Made by a program: the position numbers and the translations under genes. Shown here piece after piece: positions 63,847 to 64,000 of a DNA stretch of 64,000 nucleotides. The stretch is taken from contig NZ_JADYWF010000001.1 of assembly GCF_015864945.1 (NCBI RefSeq), positions 434,378-498,377 of the forward strand, read 5' to 3'. How positions within the stretch are numbered: position 1 is the first letter of the stretch; every line of letters starts with the position of its first letter. The DNA is from Salinibacterium sp. NG253. Lineage in GTDB: Bacteria; Actinomycetota; Actinomycetes; Actinomycetales; Microbacteriaceae. The notes under the pieces were generated by a model, which did no database searches, was not told the DNA's origin, and was given only the letters and a program-made list of their open reading frames with translations.

Positions 63847-64000
63847 CTAGCTCCAACGGCCAAGCTTGACGTTCAAAGCCGCCAACGCTGCAGGGCCTGC
63901 TGTTGAGGTACGCAACACTTCACTGCCCAGCCGAATCATGGATGCACCGGCCGCTGTCAGGAGCGCTAGCTCGTGATCCGCGACGCCACCCTCCGGCCCC
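63847..64000 (-). CDS. rsmE: 16S rRNA m3U1498 methyltransferase RsmE, C-terminal part (cut by window edge)
   Basis: Only the last 50 codons are present. The translation begins with the SAM-site motif [19 protein letters not shown] and ends [19 protein letters not shown], both characteristic of the SPOUT-fold RsmE C-terminus. The stop at 63847 is 17 bases before the hinT ATG. It is the first visible gene of the rsmE-hinT-phoH-ybeY-corC-era series. Confidence 0.9.
   Translation of the reverse strand, partial: GPEGGVADHELALLTAAGASMIRLGSEVLRTSTAGPAALAALNVKLGRWS

Overview
The window looks like chromosome of a high-GC actinobacterium, most likely of the Microbacteriaceae (Leifsonia/Salinibacterium-type). 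This rests on a RamB-type glyoxylate regulator, an NrtR-nadABC cluster, the order rsmE-hinT-phoH-ybeY-corC-era-leuA-recO-uppS, tRNA genes without encoded CCA, and many starts with a -10 hexamer exactly 6 nt upstream (leaderless mRNAs). The genus cannot be fixed from the sequence alone. Both edges cut genes: a peptide permease on the left and rsmE on the right.

Layout. 1-4.7 kb: end of a dipeptide-type ABC operon with a divergent Lrp/AsnC regulator, a protein made of two copies of one domain, and a PadR regulator. 4.8-16.8 kb: a C2/aldehyde block: a single-subunit family A DNA polymerase, DUF779 protein, aldehyde dehydrogenase and its GAF activator, malate synthase and isocitrate lyase with divergent RamB, a DUF1684 protein and a CoA-transferase. 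16.9-24.9 kb: small membrane proteins, a HAD hydrolase, Dps, a GT4 glycosyltransferase, a DMT transporter, peptide deformylase, a two-component system and two tRNAs. 24.9-32.3 kb: a complete peptide ABC operon with an extra, catalytically degenerate ATPase and a lactonase-like propeller. 32.5-37.8 kb: dnaG, dgt, dusB, a YbaK-type tRNA editing protein and a membrane protein.

38.1-42.5 kb: a three-gene operon of a BcsA-like GT2 synthase, an HlyD-like membrane-fusion protein and a GH81 endo-beta-1,3-glucanase lipoprotein. It reads as a compact synthesis/export/trimming unit for a beta-1,3-containing glucan. 42.6-44.8 kb: a FrnE-like oxidoreductase with a 51-residue two-cysteine partner, then a nuclease-like AbiEi/DUF559 gene bracketed by two copies of a roughly 100-bp inverted-repeat element. 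44.9-54.1 kb: glyQS, a class V aminotransferase with a divergent LysR regulator, and nrtR-nadA-nadB-nadC-cysteine desulfurase for NAD synthesis. 54.1-64 kb: uppS and recO, a plus-strand block with tandem repeats and a third inverted-repeat element, then leuA with a leucine-rich leader, era, CNNM/CorC, ybeY, phoH, hinT and rsmE.

How it works together: the aldehyde dehydrogenase and glyoxylate-shunt genes fit growth on C2 compounds. The nad operon appears to be controlled by NrtR through two GTCA-N3-TGAC palindromes placed around its promoter. The most unusual material is the GT2-HlyD-GH81 operon, the inverted-repeat family around the nuclease-like gene, and the degenerate third ATPase of the peptide transporter. 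No insertion sequence, prophage or CRISPR array was seen.
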